Assembly (NCBI GenBank): GCA_018645065.1
Contig: JABGPF010000011.1
Coordinates: forward strand, 1-39,525
DNA from: Phycisphaerales bacterium
GTDB taxonomy: Bacteria; Planctomycetota; Phycisphaerae; SM23-33
Length of the DNA: 39,525 nt
Reading direction: 5' to 3'
In this document: positions 1 to 9,280 of the stretch, one piece after another
How positions within the stretch are numbered: the first letter of the stretch is position 1
Layout of the letters: every line of letters starts with the position of its first letter
Notes under the pieces: model-generated
What the model was told of the DNA's origin: nothing
The model's input: the letters and a program-made list of their open reading frames with translations, nothing else
Databases searched by the model: none
Position numbers and translations under genes: made by a program

Positions 1-2
1 CA

Positions 3-1973
3 CAAGCTACAACACAACCTGCTGCACCAACCGCGAGCAAACCGGCCGATACGGTAACCTCCGCTGCGCCAAACCAAAAACTCAAGTGGTTCGTATCCAA
101 GAGCCCAACCAGCGGACAGAAAGCCACCATCGGCTCACTGGACGCGCGAACCGGATACGTGTTCCAACTGGAAGTCCTGAACCGCAACGCATCGGTGCGC
201 ACGCTGAAATTGTCTGACTACTTCACCTCGGTCGGCGATAAGTACGCATTCAACAAGGACCCAGACGCCTACATGGCGAAAATCAACCAACCAGGCCAGA
301 GCGACGGGCACTACACCCTGCTGAACCACGTGGAGTACGATAACACCCAACACCTGCCCCTGGCCAGCGAGCTGTACATTAAAGCCGAAGGCGAAGAAAC
401 GGCTTCAAAAGTTAACATCAAGAATCGATGGCGGATGGGCGCCGCAAAAACCGCAAAGGACGGGCTCTCGCAAAGCATAAGCTTCCAATGCACCGTCTAC
501 GGCGGAGTCACGTTCGCCGATGCGAAAGCAAACCCCGTCGTAATCAAACTGACCAAAACATACACCGTCACGAAAAACGATTACACCGTCGCGATCAGGC
601 TCCAGGCCGAAAACCTCTCGGACAAAAAACTCACCGTGAGACTCGACCAGAAAGGCCCGACCGGAGTTCCGATGGAATCCCATCGATCAGACGAACGCTA
701 CGCCGTCTGGGGGCAACTCGACGAAGAGAACGAAATCTCACCAGAGGTCGAACTGAAGACCAAGCTGGAGAAAGAAAAAAAAGGCGTCCGAAAAGTACTC
801 GGAACAACCGCCGGTAAAAAAGAAGAACGACCGATCGTCTGGGTCGGACAGGGAAACAAATTCTTCGTCTCGCTGTTCTATCTCAAACCGGAAGTGGCTG
901 ACAGAATCCAGGCTGCAAACTACAACGCAGAAGTCTACTGCCAGGGCGAAAATGAAACCACCGAATCGCTGACGCACATCACGGGCATAGACATACCCGC
1001 ATGGACACTGGCGCCAAAAGCTACGAAGACACTCGAATTTGATCTCTTCGCGGGACCAAAATTACGGGCCATGTTCAGCGATGCTGACGATAAGCTCTAT
1101 AAAGCCCAGTACGAAAAGCTCAACTACCTGGGCGCTATCAATCTCAGGTCATGCTTCTGCACCTTCGACCTGCTGACTTTCGGAATGATGTGGCTGCTGA
1201 ACATCTTCGCCAGCGTAGCCGGCGGAAATTACGGTATCGCCATCTTCATACTCGTGATCCTGGTCAGAATCGCCCTGCACCCGCTGAGCAAAAAGGGCCA
1301 GGTATCCATGGCCAAGTCGCAAAAGGCGATGAAAAAACTCCAACCGAGCATCGCCAAACTGAAGGAAAAGTACGCAAACGATCGGGCGACCCTTCAGAAG
1401 GAAACGATGCTGCTCTACAAGACCCAGGGCGCAAACCCAATGGCTGGCATGGTCGGCTGCCTGCCGATGATGCTGCAAATGCCAATCCTGATCGCACTAT
1501 GGACCGGCCTGAACGCAGCGGTCGAACTTAGGCATACGGGCCTGCTTCCCATCTGGATCACAGACCTTGCCGCACCCGATGCACTATTCCCACTGGGCTT
1601 CACCATACCGGTGCTGGATGTATCAACACTGAACCTGCTGCCGCTGTTGCTGGGGGCGGCAATGTTCATGCAAACAAAGCTGAACCCCGCGATGGCCACC
1701 GCCTCAACGCCCGAGCAGGAAACCCAGCAGAAGATGATGAAGTACATGATGCCGATCATGATGGTCTTCTTCTTCTACAGCGCACCCAGCGGGCTGTCGC
1801 TATACTTCCTGACTTCCACGGCGTTCGGCATACTCGAAGCGACGATCATCCGCAAACACATCGCCGAACAGGAAGCAGCAGAAGCCGCCGCCACAACCAC
1901 CGTAAAAGTAGGCGGTAGAGGCTTCCGCGACAGCAGAGAAAAGAAGCCCAAAAGCCCATACAGAAAACAGTGA
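3..1973 (+). CDS. yidC: Membrane protein insertase YidC, 5' end outside the window
   Basis: YidC/Oxa1 insertase, which places proteins in the inner membrane alone or with SecYEG. The reading frame is open from position 3 to the stop at 1971-1973 (656 codons), so the true start and first membrane segment lie before the window; the GTG at 159 is internal. The first ~340 codons form the large periplasmic beta domain. The Oxa1 core follows, with membrane segments near FASVAGGNYGIAIFILVI, MLQMPILIALWTGL and MMPIMMVFFFYSAPSGLSLY. The motif LVRIALHPL carries the arginine equivalent to the essential E. coli R366, and KYAND plus the NPM/LPMMLQMPI region match the family. The C-terminal tail is strongly basic (RGFRDSREKKPKSPYRKQ), fitting ribosome contact. 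It is longer than the E. coli protein (548 aa), mostly in the periplasmic part. Confidence 0.96.
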   Translation, partial: QATTQPAAPTASKPADTVTSAAPNQKLKWFVSKSPTSGQKATIGSLDARTGYVFQLEVLNRNASVRTLKLSDYFTSVGDKYAFNKDPDAYMAKINQPGQSDGHYTLLNHVEYDNTQHLPLASELYIKAEGEETASKVNIKNRWRMGAAKTAKDGLSQSISFQCTVYGGVTFADAKANPVVIKLTKTYTVTKNDYTVAIRLQAENLSDKKLTVRLDQKGPTGVPMESHRSDERYAVWGQLDEENEISPEVELKTKLEKEKKGVRKVLGTTAGKKEERPIVWVGQGNKFFVSLFYLKPEVADRIQAANYNAEVYCQGENETTESLTHITGIDIPAWTLAPKATKTLEFDLFAGPKLRAMFSDADDKLYKAQYEKLNYLGAINLRSCFCTFDLLTFGMMWLLNIFASVAGGNYGIAIFILVILVRIALHPLSKKGQVSMAKSQKAMKKLQPSIAKLKEKYANDRATLQKETMLLYKTQGANPMAGMVGCLPMMLQMPILIALWTGLNAAVELRHTGLLPIWITDLAAPDALFPLGFTIPVLDVSTLNLLPLLLGAAMFMQTKLNPAMATASTPEQETQQKMMKYMMPIMMVFFFYSAPSGLSLYFLTSTAFGILEATIIRKHIAEQEAAEAAATTTVKVGGRGFRDSREKKPKSPYRKQ

Positions 1974-2008
1974 TCGACGGTTATCCGTTATCAGTAACGC
2001 CAGTAAAT

Positions 2009-2045
2009 AGCAACGGCGTCCTGACTTTGTCAGGACGCCGTTGCT
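2009..2045. terminator. Bidirectional hairpin terminator between convergent genes
   Basis: A perfect 17-bp inverted repeat (2009-2025 and 2029-2045) surrounds a 3-nt TTT loop. It sits between the stop of yidC (+) at 1973 and the stop of the minus-strand gene at 2072, so it can end transcription from both sides. The T-tracts flanking it are short (TTATTATCG on the plus side), so it is strong in stem but weak in U-run. Confidence 0.85.
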
Positions 2046-2071
2046 TATTATCGATCACTGAAAACTGAACG

Positions 2072-4264
2072 TTACTGTGCGATGCTCTTGGCGAGCATTG
2101 CCTTGAATGTGGCCATATCAAGCCAACGAACCGATCCGTCCACCATCAGTGCGCTTGTGCCCTTGTTATCGTAATTCGCGGGCAATTCGTAGCAACGGAT
2201 CAGATTACCGGCTGCGCGGGATTTGTGAACAATATAGACATAATCGCTCTTACCTATCGGCAGGCCCTTGTTGTCGGTGGGCATTCTGCGTCCCGAAACC
2301 GGGCTCACCAGCGCACCGGACCATATAAGCCCTCTCTCGACCAGCACCACCAGTCCGGGAGGAGCATTACGGTTTTCGGCCTGGTACATAGCTATGGCTT
2401 GCCCTATCCCTCTAAGATTCGCCTTGGAAGAGGCTCGCTTGGCCTGGACCTGAGCACGCTGAACTGCGGGGACAAGAATCGCGGCCGTGATCGGCGCGGT
2501 GGTCAGCGTAGACGATATATAGTTACTGACAAGCGGAAGCGAACCGTAGCTTTCTATCGTGATGCCTGTGGCGTCGGCAGAAACGGCTGATATCTCGGGC
2601 GAAAGGTGCTTCTCAATTTTCGGGAGAGTCGGAAGCCAATCAACTTTCGGATACGTATCGAGCCTCAGCTCGCGAGCCAGCTCCTTGGAGCCCACCGTCC
2701 AACCAAGAAGCGCAAAGTTATAAAAACTCCGCACGATCGAAGGTGTGTTGATGTAAGTCAGAGTCGCCGGTTTAGACGATATGCTGCTGCGGAGTTTCAA
2801 GAAGGCTGCGTTGCGGATCAGTGGTTTCCTGGCTCCGTTCTCCGCAGCCGCTACGACCACCTGAGGCCACATCGCGAAATACAGTTTCCCCTTACTTATC
2901 GCCCATGCCGGAGCAATCGGCATGTCTCGCCCGAGCCCCTGCAGGTAATGAACTTCCACCTTCCCGGACTTCATCACCTCGAGAGTCGGAGGTCCGCCCC
3001 GTCTGGAGCGGCGTGCTGTTCTGTCATTGGCGCCCGTCTTTTCGCGGAAGACCGCTTCGACCTTACCTATCGCGGCGCTTAGTTTGGCTGAGTCCTTAAC
3101 CGACACGCTAAGGACCGTGCCAGTACCGAACCCGCCCAGCGACGAGGCGCTGGTCAGCGTCCAGGTGTCGCCCAGATTGGCGAGAATGTCCTTGGTAATC
3201 GATATGCCAAGTTCCTTTTCGACTTGGGCGACGCCCTTGAGAATTGTGTTTTCAGTTCCAGGTTCGATCTTGCTGGCGACGGACAATATTTCAGCGTAAA
3301 CAGCAGCGGCCGACAGTTTGGAAGCGCAAAGCAAAATCGCATCGTCGGGGGCGTCGGCGAGATCAGCGTCGGTAAGCGCGCCGCCTGCCAGCAACGACAA
3401 CACACCGCGATGCGGAGCAGGCGTAACTATCCTGGACCTGCTGTGCAAACCCTTGTCCACAATTCGGGTCGACCCTGAAGCGGAGGTGATTTTCCCCAGC
3501 CCCAACGCGTTAATAATCTTCGTAACCTTCCCCCCACCGGCGCCGTTGTTTTTGGCGCCGCCATCGACGAGGTTCATCATCTTCGTTATCAACGGGCTAA
3601 GTTTCGCCAGGTCGATACTGAACGCCATCTGCTCGTCATCGCCTGCTATGCCTTTGCGCCTCGCGATGAAGGCTTTATCGGCCTTCAAACTCGATGCCGC
3701 TTTTACCGCGAGCAATTTTTGTGCGGTCTGCTCGCCCACGGTAAGAAAGAACATGTTGCCCTTGTACCCGATCGTTAACGGCCCCAAAGGCGTTTTGAGT
3801 ACGCGGCAGTTCGTTTGGCCCACCGTGGCGGGAGTAAATCGAACACCGCTGTTGGTTATCACCGCGTCGAGATTCTTTGCGAACACCGCCTTATCCTTGC
3901 CCAGGTCCATCAGCAAAACCGCGGAGACCATCGGGATATCGCCCTGACCTGGAGAAATGTCCATCAGGGAAAACGCCATCGGATGCTGCCAGGCGACCCC
4001 GGCGATCTCCCAAAGATGGGCTGGGGTCTTATCGGGGATCTCGTCGATAGATTTCTTGAGCGTGGCGAGCATCTTGCCCAGTGCGGGCTCCTGGAGCAAC
4101 TGCCCGAGATTCGAACCGTCAAAGGGAAGGCTTCGCCCCGCCCATCCGACATAAGCCAGTGAACCGGCCGGTAAACGCTCAGCCAACGGCGCCTCGGCCT
4201 GAACCGCGGGAACCACAGCCGTCAAGCATACAATAACAATCAATATCTTCGCGTAAGTTTTCAT
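2072..4264 (-). CDS. Secreted DUF3352-like protein with C-terminal pseudopilin-type head
   Basis: Exported protein of 730 aa with no function I can name. An N-terminal signal peptide (MKTYAKILIVIVCLTAVVPAVQA) is followed by LAERLPAGSLAYVGWAGR, which resembles the opening of DUF3352-type proteins, and a long alpha/beta region to about residue 590. The last ~130 residues look different: ITAAILVPAVQRAQ, then SKANLRGIGQAIAMY, and finally LMVDGSVRWL. This matches the second half of a prepilin N-terminal helix, the SNLRQIG-type segment and the DGSV ending of DUF1559/pseudopilin proteins that are abundant in planctomycetes. There is no prepilin cleavage motif, so it is unlikely to be assembled into a pilus. 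It is convergent with yidC and divergent from the lipoprotein gene at 4460. The domain assignments rest on pattern resemblance. Confidence 0.75.
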   Translation of the reverse strand: MKTYAKILIVIVCLTAVVPAVQAEAPLAERLPAGSLAYVGWAGRSLPFDGSNLGQLLQEPALGKMLATLKKSIDEIPDKTPAHLWEIAGVAWQHPMAFSLMDISPGQGDIPMVSAVLLMDLGKDKAVFAKNLDAVITNSGVRFTPATVGQTNCRVLKTPLGPLTIGYKGNMFFLTVGEQTAQKLLAVKAASSLKADKAFIARRKGIAGDDEQMAFSIDLAKLSPLITKMMNLVDGGAKNNGAGGGKVTKIINALGLGKITSASGSTRIVDKGLHSRSRIVTPAPHRGVLSLLAGGALTDADLADAPDDAILLCASKLSAAAVYAEILSVASKIEPGTENTILKGVAQVEKELGISITKDILANLGDTWTLTSASSLGGFGTGTVLSVSVKDSAKLSAAIGKVEAVFREKTGANDRTARRSRRGGPPTLEVMKSGKVEVHYLQGLGRDMPIAPAWAISKGKLYFAMWPQVVVAAAENGARKPLIRNAAFLKLRSSISSKPATLTYINTPSIVRSFYNFALLGWTVGSKELARELRLDTYPKVDWLPTLPKIEKHLSPEISAVSADATGITIESYGSLPLVSNYISSTLTTAPITAAILVPAVQRAQVQAKRASSKANLRGIGQAIAMYQAENRNAPPGLVVLVERGLIWSGALVSPVSGRRMPTDNKGLPIGKSDYVYIVHKSRAAGNLIRCYELPANYDNKGTSALMVDGSVRWLDMATFKAMLAKSIAQ

Positions 4265-4459
4265 AACATGATCTCCATATGTCTTTTCACCCGGCCCGAA
4301 ACCTCATCTCAACAAAAATGTGAAAGCGGCTGCGGACTATTATTTGCCACATCATTACAATCTATATGCTATCGCATTTCCAGTGTCAAAGGCCATTGTT
4401 TTTCCAGTATCCCGCGAATTGATCGCACAAATCCATTAACGTTACTGTACAATGCTGAA

Positions 4460-5446
4460 ATGAATATCCGAACAATATTGCTATTAATGATCGCGGGCCT
4501 GACCTTGACCGGCTGCGAAGACCCCAAACCCCAACCCGCAGGGGAAACCTATCAGCTCACACTCCAGGCCCAAAGCGTCCCGTGGAACACGCCCCACGCC
4601 AAAGGGCAGCAGCTCATAACAGACCACTACCGAATCTACACAACCGTCAAAAAACGCTCGTTACTTAAGTATCTACCGGGCCTTATGGAAGCATCCTACA
4701 GCAGATACCTCACACTGACAGGCCTGTCAGACCGCCCGCAGAACAAACGCATGCCGATGTACATAATGTCCACGCGCAAAGAGTGGGCCTCACTTACCCA
4801 ACATCGCCTCGGTAAACACGCAGGAGCGGCGCTCTCTATCAGCGCGGGCGGATACTGCTACGACGGAGTATGTGTTCTGTGGGACATCGGACCGCGAGGA
4901 ACACTGTCAGTCGCCGCACACGAAGGACTGCACCAGTTCTTCGCACACAGACTTGCACAATCGCTGCCGATGTGGTTCGAGGAAGGCATTTGCGTACTGG
5001 CCGAAGGGCACCAAATGCATAAAGGAACCCTCAGGTTCACCCCGGGAAACAACCCCGGCCGCATAACCGCACTGCGAAACGCCATAGTAAACTCACACTG
5101 GAAAACAATCGACCAACTACTCCCGATGGACGCCGGAGACGCCGTTGGAACCGGGCGAATTGAAAAGGCCGTCGCCTACTACGGGCAAGTCTGGTCGCTG
5201 GCGATGTTCATCCGAAGCCAACCTATCTACAACGCGGGCATGCAGCGAATGATCGCCGACGCACAAGACGGGAAAATCCACAACGCGATGGGGCTAACCG
5301 CAGACGCGCTGAAAAAACTCAAACGGCGCGGGCGTGCATACAATCGAACCATCGCCGCACCGATCTTCGAACATTACATTTGCGACGACCTGGAAAGATT
5401 CGAACGCGAGTACATGGCGTTTTCACGCGAACTCGCCGGTCTGTAA
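4460..5446 (+). CDS. Lipoprotein with HExxH zinc-peptidase motif (DUF1570-like)
   Basis: Probable outer- or inner-membrane lipoprotein of 328 aa. The frame is open back to 4268, but the ATG at 4460 starts a clean lipoprotein signal (MNIRTILLLMIAGLTLTGC, lipobox LTGC), so I place the start there. Near residue 155 the motif AAHEGLHQFFAHR gives HExxH, and PMWFEEGICVLAEG follows about 20 residues later, providing a glutamate typical of the third zinc ligand in gluzincins and matching the DUF1570/peptidase MA-like arrangement seen in planctomycetes. The zinc ligands look intact, so hydrolytic activity is plausible, but the substrate is unknown. There is no Shine-Dalgarno sequence before 4460, and a TACAAT box at 4448-4453 lies so close that a leaderless transcript is possible. 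Confidence 0.8.
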   Translation: MNIRTILLLMIAGLTLTGCEDPKPQPAGETYQLTLQAQSVPWNTPHAKGQQLITDHYRIYTTVKKRSLLKYLPGLMEASYSRYLTLTGLSDRPQNKRMPMYIMSTRKEWASLTQHRLGKHAGAALSISAGGYCYDGVCVLWDIGPRGTLSVAAHEGLHQFFAHRLAQSLPMWFEEGICVLAEGHQMHKGTLRFTPGNNPGRITALRNAIVNSHWKTIDQLLPMDAGDAVGTGRIEKAVAYYGQVWSLAMFIRSQPIYNAGMQRMIADAQDGKIHNAMGLTADALKKLKRRGRAYNRTIAAPIFEHYICDDLERFEREYMAFSRELAGL

Positions 5447-5562
5447 CGCTCTGGCGTTCGGTCGGCTTCGCCCAGCGTCAACGGCGCCGCAAGCGCAACA
5501 AAAACTGTCCGCTGTAGATATCTACGGATCATAAAACCGCCTTCATGACAGGTGGATTTGTT

Positions 5563-6777
5563 TTACTTGGTGGCTTTTGCGCAGACCATATCGCCAGCTG
5601 AATTGCGGGCGTAGATCAGTCCGTCGGAAAGTGCGGGCATTGTCCAGCATTGCGTTCCGGCTTTGAGGATCACGCCGGATGACAGTTCCTTGTACCCATC
5701 GGGCGACGCCGGAGCGATAACCAACTTGCCCTTCTCCGAGAGGATAATCAGCTTACCGTCGGCCATCATGAGCGAACCTTTCCCCAGGCTTCCTTCAGTC
5801 CACTTCTGCTTACCCGTTTTGATATCGACGCAGGCGAGTTGCTTCTCATCGAATCCGTACAGGTATCCGTCCAGCAATACGCTTCCGCTCATGTGGTTCT
5901 TCATGTTCTTGTTGCGCCAGATCGGATCGGGGCTGTTCTTGCCCATGGGCAGCAAGCAGCATCCGGTATTATATCCCGAAGCAATAAAGATATTATCGCC
6001 GCATACGATCGGGTCCGCTGCGTTCACGTCATACTTGGTTTTCCAGGGCGCCGACCATACTTTTTTGCCTTCAGCCGCCGTTACGATCGCAACGGTGTTT
6101 GCGGTGAACAGTATTACGTGCGGCTTCCCGTCGCGTTGGATTGGAACCGGTGTTGAGTACCCGGGCACCGAAGCTCCGCTGGACCAGACCATCTTGCCTG
6201 TGGTCTTGTTAAACGCAGTTCCCGCGGCGCCAGCGTTCACGATAACCAGATCGCCAACAACCAGCGGTGAACCGGAGAAACCCCACTTGGGGTACTTCGA
6301 CTTGATCTTCTTGTTCCACTTGACCTCGCCCTTGTCCGCCGACAAGCAGTAGATATCACCATGCTTGGACATCGTGTACACACAGTCGCCGTCGATAGTC
6401 GGGGTGGCGTACGGTCCGCCCTTGTGTCCGCCCATGTACTCCTTGGGCACAGACGGCTTGGCCGCATACGAGAACTTCCAGACATCCTTGCCCGTCTTGG
6501 CGTCGAAGCAGAATACCGTATCCTTTCCGGAGTCATGGCCCATCGTAAAAGCACGTCCTCCGCCGATGGAGATCGAACTGTATCCCGTACCGATCTTCTT
6601 TTCCCAGAGCACGGTCATACCGGCGCTGGCGTCGAACCATCCGGTTTCCTTGGAGATACCCGTATGATCTGGTCCGCGGTACATGGTCCACTCGGCGGCC
6701 TGGACGGCGACCAAAGCGGAGGAAACAAGAATCGCCAACACGATAACGGATAGAGACAATCTGGTTCGTTTCAACAT
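5563..6777 (-). CDS. Secreted PQQ-type beta-propeller protein
   Basis: Exported beta-propeller of 404 aa from the PQQ_2/BamB-like repeat group. I choose the ATG at 6777 (MLKRTRLSLSVIVLAILVSS, a good signal peptide) because GGAG lies 8 nt upstream; the frame extends to 6807 without other support. The mature part begins WTMYRGPDHTGIS, a hallmark of planctomycete members. Repeated blades follow, each with an aromatic/GK signature such as FDAKTGKDVWKF, LSADKGEVKWNKK, FNKTTGKMVWSS and VDIKTGKQKWTEG. Such proteins act as periplasmic scaffolds or, in true quinoproteins, as dehydrogenases. I see no sign of a dehydrogenase calcium/PQQ site, so a binding or scaffold role is more likely. It follows ispH by about 80 nt on the same strand and may be cotranscribed with it. 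Confidence 0.88.
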   Translation of the reverse strand: MLKRTRLSLSVIVLAILVSSALVAVQAAEWTMYRGPDHTGISKETGWFDASAGMTVLWEKKIGTGYSSISIGGGRAFTMGHDSGKDTVFCFDAKTGKDVWKFSYAAKPSVPKEYMGGHKGGPYATPTIDGDCVYTMSKHGDIYCLSADKGEVKWNKKIKSKYPKWGFSGSPLVVGDLVIVNAGAAGTAFNKTTGKMVWSSGASVPGYSTPVPIQRDGKPHVILFTANTVAIVTAAEGKKVWSAPWKTKYDVNAADPIVCGDNIFIASGYNTGCCLLPMGKNSPDPIWRNKNMKNHMSGSVLLDGYLYGFDEKQLACVDIKTGKQKWTEGSLGKGSLMMADGKLIILSEKGKLVIAPASPDGYKELSSGVILKAGTQCWTMPALSDGLIYARNSAGDMVCAKATK

Positions 6778-6859
6778 TTTGCGATCTCCTATCAGTAAAA
6801 ACGGCATTAGATGTCGCCAGCCGGGCCAGCGTTTAAGTTACACAATGAATAGGCGCGAA

Positions 6860-7987
6860 TTATAGCAGGAACTCTGCGAGTCTGTCTATCACTTGCCCAA
6901 CAACAATTTCGGGGCTCGACGCGCCAGCGAGCACCCCGACCGAAAGCGGGCGGTCAGTCGGAAGCCAATCGTCCAGCGCCACCGGTTCGGTAAGCCCCGG
7001 ATCGAACGCTATAACCCGCCGGTCCGAAACGATCGCCTCGGCGTTTTCGATAAAGAACGCAGGCACGTACCCGCGAGCCAATTCGTACAAATGCCTGGTG
7101 TTTGATGACCCGAACCCCCCCACCACCATCACCAGATCGCATCCTGAGCAGCAGAGCGTCGCCGCGGCGGTCTGGTGGTCCTGGGTGGCGTGGCAGACAG
7201 TCGGTTCAAACAGCAGCTTCTCAGGCGAAACCTGATCGGCGAAACGAGCGACGAAAGCGTCTTCGAGTATTTTGCGAACGGCCACCGTGTCACTGTAAAG
7301 CATAGTGGTCTGGCTGACTTGGGCAAGTTGCAGGAACGGTTCGATCGATTCGGCGTTGGTGCACGCAGGCGGAAAGAATTCGGTGAATTTTTCGGGCGGT
7401 ATCGCACCGGAAATCATATCGGCGAATATGCCCGCTTCGGAAAGGTCTCCGACAACGAGATATTTCCCGCCCGCCGCGTCGAGTCTTGATTTGGTGACTA
7501 CCGTTTCGTCGTGCCCGGCCCGGCCGAAGATCAACACCGCAAAACCGTTTTTAGCCGCCCGGCACGCCCAAACCCACAAACGTCTGACGTCACCGCATGT
7601 GGTGTCGATAACCTCGCAACCGACCTGCGCGAGACGACGCTCAATATCCACCTTCACGCCGAATGCGGGAATAACCGCACGGTCAGACGGGGTGATAAAC
7701 TCCTCGAGCCGATCGACCTGATCGGAATCAAGTATGCGAACCCCAAGACCGGAAAAGTAATCGTTAACCCAGGGATTATGAATTATCTGACCGAGCAGAA
7801 ACAGGCTCGACGGATCAGAGCCGCCAGCGTCACACGATTTTTCCAACATCGCAAGAGCGCGATTCACACCACGACAAAATCCAAATGAACCTGGAAGCCG
7901 GATATCCCCGCCAGGCAATTGCAAGACACCGCCGGCGGCGCGCATTGTGTCGATAGTTGAACTGGCAAAAACTGTTGACTGTTTCAT
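6860..7987 (-). CDS. ispH: 4-hydroxy-3-methylbut-2-enyl diphosphate reductase IspH
   Basis: Last enzyme of the MEP isoprenoid pathway: a [4Fe-4S] protein reducing HMBPP to IPP and DMAPP in the cytoplasm. The three cluster cysteines are in GFCRGVNRA, DTTCGDV and TVCHATQDHQ. Other family signatures are IIHNPWV (substrate histidine), GHDETVVT (equivalent of GHPEVEGT, keeping the catalytic glutamate), SQTTM, GGFGSSNT and GASSP near the end. At 375 aa it is longer than the E. coli enzyme (316 aa), partly because of about 26 extra residues before the first cysteine motif; a second methionine at residue 15 could be the true start, and no Shine-Dalgarno sequence decides between them. It lies 32 nt behind the sigma/anti-sigma/helical-protein cluster on the same strand. 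Confidence 0.96.
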   Translation of the reverse strand: MKQSTVFASSTIDTMRAAGGVLQLPGGDIRLPGSFGFCRGVNRALAMLEKSCDAGGSDPSSLFLLGQIIHNPWVNDYFSGLGVRILDSDQVDRLEEFITPSDRAVIPAFGVKVDIERRLAQVGCEVIDTTCGDVRRLWVWACRAAKNGFAVLIFGRAGHDETVVTKSRLDAAGGKYLVVGDLSEAGIFADMISGAIPPEKFTEFFPPACTNAESIEPFLQLAQVSQTTMLYSDTVAVRKILEDAFVARFADQVSPEKLLFEPTVCHATQDHQTAAATLCCSGCDLVMVVGGFGSSNTRHLYELARGYVPAFFIENAEAIVSDRRVIAFDPGLTEPVALDDWLPTDRPLSVGVLAGASSPEIVVGQVIDRLAEFLL

Positions 7988-8019
7988 TGTGTCGAATCAG
8001 CGGGCAAAGACGCCGAGGA

Positions 8020-8682
8020 TTACTTCTTTTTATCGGCAGCCTTGGGCTTGGTGGTGGTCGCCTTAAGCCAATCCTGCACGCGTTTGGCGATTATTTCTTT
8101 TCGCTGGGCGTGACGATTGGACAGTTCCTTGCGTAACCGGCTGAGTTGAAGGGACGCCTGCTCGAGTTTGTACTGATTAATTTTCATTTGGGCGTCAAAC
8201 TGCGTTGCGACAAGACGTCCGAGTTCACTGACGAGTTTCTTACGGTCGCTGTCGGATTTGACCTTCTTGATCTTACCGAGCACCTTTCCGATATCGATAC
8301 GCGCTTTCTGTTCGCGATCGACCTGAGTGCGAAGGGACAGATCGAGGGATTTATACCGCTTGTACCACTGCCATGCAAACTGAAGCGTTCCGCGATATCG
8401 TTTATCGCTGGTCTTCTTTTGCGCCATCAGACCGTCATAGAATTCGCGTCGACTTTTCTTGAGGAACTCCAGCAACTCTTTTTCTTCTGCTGGGTTTGGC
8501 AGTTTGGATTTGGGTTTTGGCTTTGGTTTTGGCGCAGGCTTGGCTTTTGGCGCAGGCTTGGCGGCGGTCTTGGACGCCGCTGCATCCACAGAGGAGACCG
8601 TCACAGGGCGTTGTTGAGACACCGACACCAGCACGCAGACAAACATCGCTGCAGCCAATAGAATCGTCACATGTTTTGCCAT
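8020..8682 (-). CDS. Exported helical protein with Pro/Lys/Ala-rich linker, third gene of the sigma cluster
   Basis: Unrecognised protein of about 220 aa. The ATG at 8682 is chosen because GAGG sits 6 nt upstream and the start follows the stop of the anti-sigma gene (8684-8686) by one base; an ATG at 8703 in the same frame would overlap that gene more and has no ribosome site. A signal peptide or anchor (HVTILLAAAMFVCVLVSV) is followed by a linker of alternating Lys/Pro/Ala (residues ~40-65), then a charged, almost purely helical region that ends in a lysine-rich tail. The architecture (sigma factor, anti-sigma factor, exported helical protein) recalls the CpxP/Spy/DUF3106 type of envelope stress proteins, but no LTxxQ motif is visible, so this is only an analogy. 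Confidence 0.75.
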   Translation of the reverse strand: MAKHVTILLAAAMFVCVLVSVSQQRPVTVSSVDAAASKTAAKPAPKAKPAPKPKPKPKSKLPNPAEEKELLEFLKKSRREFYDGLMAQKKTSDKRYRGTLQFAWQWYKRYKSLDLSLRTQVDREQKARIDIGKVLGKIKKVKSDSDRKKLVSELGRLVATQFDAQMKINQYKLEQASLQLSRLRKELSNRHAQRKEIIAKRVQDWLKATTTKPKAADKKK

Positions 8683-8683
8683 T

Positions 8684-9280
8684 TTAGGCCTCGCGAGAGT
8701 CACCGGACGTCATATGGTGGAATGTCTCGGATTCACCGGTGGGATCTTCAATCCACTGGCGCCACAGTTCCTCGATTTCCCCATCGTGTTCTTCATCCAT
8801 CGGTTCGTCGATCGGGACGGGCATCGGCTCGGGCGTCGAGAGCGCAGTCTCGATTTCCGCCAAATCACCGGCCAGAAGCACCAACTCCGGATCCTGTTCG
8901 GGCATCTGCCATATCTCCTGGCTTTGCTCGGTGTCACCGAAGAGCCAAGCCAACGAATCATAGTCGGCCAGGATCGATCCCGTAGTCATCAGGTTAATAA
9001 GTCCCAGCGAAATTACGATCATCGCCGCAGCCGAAACACCCGACATGAACGCCAACCTGACGCGTTTACGCACCTTCACGCCCCGCAACGCCGCAACGAC
9101 CCGTCGTCGGGCACGCTGATCAGCGTTCGCAGGCAGCGGAGTGTCAATCGCCCCGCCAAATGCGCTGTCGTTGTTTCGGAAATCTTCGGCGAGTCCGCGC
9201 TCGCTGTCGGTGAGCTGTATCTGCTCACCATCCAACCATCTGGCCACCCTGTCAAATTGTTCGTCGTTCCACTGAGTCAT
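8684..9280 (-). CDS. Membrane anti-sigma factor (putative)
   Basis: Protein of 198 aa whose ATG overlaps the stop of the preceding sigma factor gene by four bases (ATGA at 9277-9280), which couples their translation. Residues 1-75 form an acidic/polar cytoplasmic domain (MTQWNDEQFDRVARWLDGEQ). A single hydrophobic segment follows (FMSGVSAAAMIVISLGLINLM), then an acidic, proline-rich extracytoplasmic tail with many Glu/Asp residues. This layout and the overlap with a sigma factor indicate an anti-sigma factor. I see no HxxxCxxC zinc motif, so it is not a ZAS-type protein. Stress sensing by the external part is inferred. Confidence 0.78.
   Translation of the reverse strand: MTQWNDEQFDRVARWLDGEQIQLTDSERGLAEDFRNNDSAFGGAIDTPLPANADQRARRRVVAALRGVKVRKRVRLAFMSGVSAAAMIVISLGLINLMTTGSILADYDSLAWLFGDTEQSQEIWQMPEQDPELVLLAGDLAEIETALSTPEPMPVPIDEPMDEEHDGEIEELWRQWIEDPTGESETFHHMTSGDSREA

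Noticed and set aside
5514-5525. 12-bp palindrome GTAGATATCTAC between convergent genes
   Set aside because: No loop and no T-run; too short to be a terminator and not clearly an operator.
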